From positions 56,370,972 to 56,434,971 of the forward strand of contig NC_064437.1 in assembly GCF_023343835.1 (NCBI RefSeq): a DNA stretch of 64,000 nt, in the 5' to 3' direction. The DNA is from Lagopus muta (lineage: Eukaryota; Chordata; Aves; Galliformes; Phasianidae). The translations under genes and the position numbers were made by a program. Position 1 is the stretch's first letter, and every line of letters begins with the position of its first letter. This document shows positions 61,985 to 64,000 of the stretch, one piece after another. The notes beneath the pieces were generated by a model. That model made no database searches. It saw only the letters and a program-made list of their open reading frames with translations, and was not told the DNA's origin.

Positions 61985-63375
61985 ACATTGCCCGTCTTTA
62001 ACTGCAGCCAGTAGCTCTTTGAAACATACAACTTGCCAAAGTGGGTTAACAGGAACGGTGTAATAGGAGGGATTAATGTCTGGCTATGATCCTGCCATCT
62101 GCTATTTCCTACACCTGCTCCTGGTACGTGTCAGCACCAAGAGAAGCAGTGCTGACCTGTGGAAGAACTGAGCTGGCTGCACAGGGATGTTGGTGCCTGG
62201 AAACTTGGGCCACCTTTCAGGTCCTCAATGTGCTTCAATGATTCCCAGCCCTATTTTTTGGCCATTTAGCACCATTTTTGCTACAGTCCATCCACATCCA
62301 CTTCTCCCATCTGGGATGCAGGGTTACTGTAGCACAGGCAATGGGAAGCCAGCAGGCATGGAATTATGGGATGTGGGCAGGGGCCAAGGCAGATCCAGCG
62401 CAGCTGCAGCAGCTCCATCTAGGAGACAAGCCCAGCTCCTGCCTCTCTGTAAGGGTGTGGGTGTTTCTGGGAAACCAAAGCTCATCCCCATGTATGGGAG
62501 GTGGAGGCTCAGCTGGAGGAAGGAGAATTTTACAGCCAGCACCTGGTTCTGCCTGTACCGCGTTATGAAACGTGCCATGCACCAGTGTCAGCTCTGCCGA
62601 CCTCAGAAATGCAAAAGTTCTGAGTCAACCACTTCCCTTGTTCCCCCAGCGTGAGGTTTCCATGCAAAGAGTGTTCTGGTGTTCTCATTTCCTTCTTCTG
62701 TCAAGGACTGCAGGAGACACACTTTGCAGGTGTCTTCCATCAGAGCAGCTGCAGTGAGGTAGCTGGGCTGTGGGAACACCCCATCAGCTAACTGAGAACG
62801 TACTAATTGAGAACCTCCAGCCAGACCATGAGTGTCTGATAGGGTTCCACAGCAACAGGAGGATGGGGCAAAGTGGGTGGCTGGCAAAGTGATAGTAGGA
62901 AGGCTGGGCAAGGGGATTCAGCATAGCTCTGTCTGTAAGGCTGCATCCTCCTCCACTTGGTGGTCTGGCCCCTGCTTCCCTGAGAAAGATGGATGAGATA
63001 GTACCTATGGGTACAGGAGCAGGAAGGCATCTGGATTGGAAGGAGTTGGGCTGTTTAATAAGCATGTGTTTCTAGCACTTAGGGATGACTTAGCAATGGC
63101 AGGTCCTTACCAGGAGCTTGTCTTGAATGATCCAAAGTCTTCTGATAGATGTTTACTGTAATGTAGAGCATTCTCTATAGAGCAGTTTGCTCCACAGCAC
63201 CTTAAATATTTAGATTGGGTGCTTTACAGGGACTCCAGACAGACAAGTCCTGGTTGAGTGGGTGCAGCATGTGTGATGGCTCAGGTGCCAGAGGGACGTG
63301 GACTTGCCCTGGGGCATTCTCAGGGACACTGAGGTTTCCAGCCTTATTGCACCATACAGATTTCTCTTATGTTTT

Positions 63376-63390
63376 TTTGTTTGTTTGTTC
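63376..63390. repeat. T7 and (GTTT)n repeat
   Basis: Seven T are followed by two or three GTTT units. It is a short simple repeat. Confidence 0.7.
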
Positions 63391-64000
63391 TGTAAGAAAG
63401 TATAACTTCATTTCTACATTTTATTCTGTGAATTTGGGTGAAGTTCTGTTTTCTGGTTCACTCAATATTATCTGACATGGCTCCACTGCAGTTAATATTT
63501 GTTCTCTGGGATGTCTAAAACAAATATTGCATGACTTTATCCCCAGCCCCTCAACATATCTGTCTATATTAGCAGCTCTAGGCTGGTTTAACAGCATGGC
63601 TTATCTGCAGATTCCTGTTTAGTTTGAATTTTGCAACTGACACGAAGCCCTGTTACTGTTGATGTCAGAAAGAGCCATGAGCAGCCTGAATGAAAGGGAA
63701 CATGTCACCACGCAGCCTTTCTGCTCAGTGCTTTTAAGACTCTGCTCTATGTTAACCTGTCTGCACTTGGACTGCAAGCCCCTATATTTCCTGCGCTCTT
63801 TCTCTGTGGGATTGCTGGTAATGCTCATGGATCAATAGGGCATTTGTACCCTTCCACCTTCCCCAGGTGTTCCCCTCCATCTGACAGCAGCAAACATGTT
63901 TTGAACAAAGCACAGAGGGTCAGCCCACTCACGCTGGCTGGTGAGGTGCCATGAATTAGTTGGCAGGTTTTAATCCAGTAAAGCCTAGTTAACACTGTCC

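Larger units (their letters stand above)
55435..64000. other. Unique non-coding sequence, no gene seen
   Basis: Frames of up to 155 codons (62187-62654, plus) and 127-132 codons (60925-61308 minus, 57008-57406 plus) show no recognised domain. The stretch holds the CpG-island-like segment at 58081, an AAAC repeat, and a palindrome at 61970. No RNA gene or transposon body was recognised here. Confidence 0.65.

Noticed and set aside
1-64000. CRISPR arrays, bacterial operons, phage or integrated retroviral genes
   Set aside because: No regularly spaced direct repeats, no compact gene strings, and no gag, pol or env-like frames or paired LTRs were recognised.

Overview
The window reads as non-coding nuclear DNA from a bird, most likely a galliform such as chicken. 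The main evidence is a scatter of chicken repeat 1 (CR1) LINE fragments. Two of them end in the octamer-type tail (ATTCTATG units) typical of avian CR1, and others show recognisable CR1 3' sequence on either strand. Interspersed repeats are otherwise sparse, there are no Alu-, B1- or L1-like elements, and an ancient L3/MIR-type relic and a small palindromic transposon remnant are present. Nothing is prokaryotic: there are no ribosome binding sites, operons, CRISPR arrays or rRNA/tRNA genes that I can recognise.

I found no protein-coding gene that I can support. The open frames are short (the longest is about 234 codons), overlap on both strands, and resemble no family I recognise. One of the longer ones (42606-43199) lies largely in a CR1 relic. 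The region is best described as a gene-poor intergenic stretch or a very large intron.

Layout. 1-5440 is unique sequence with A/T tracts, a pair of adjacent hairpins (1929-1966) and a perfect 28-bp tandem duplication (2916-2970). At 5470-5595 a TATA motif, AP-1/Maf-like sites and a splice-donor-like GTGAGT are arranged like a small promoter. 5600-17993 is unique sequence with A-rich simple repeats and one motif-rich block near 7965-8050. CR1 fragments follow at 17994, 26080, 27896, 33990, 36162, 42680, 43529, 50078 and 55215. A hexanucleotide microsatellite lies at 23461, and a CpG-rich patch with a GGTTTTT-type repeat at 28268-28465. A long palindromic MITE-like element sits at 30738-30912, and an ancient L3/MIR-type fragment at 40994-41102. 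The clearest CpG-island-like segment is at 58081-58380. The rest is unique sequence.

No set of genes working together can be described here. The best leads for hidden function are the two CpG-rich patches, the TATA-type promoter candidate and a few motif-rich unique blocks. All are inferences needing transcript, chromatin or cross-species alignment data.
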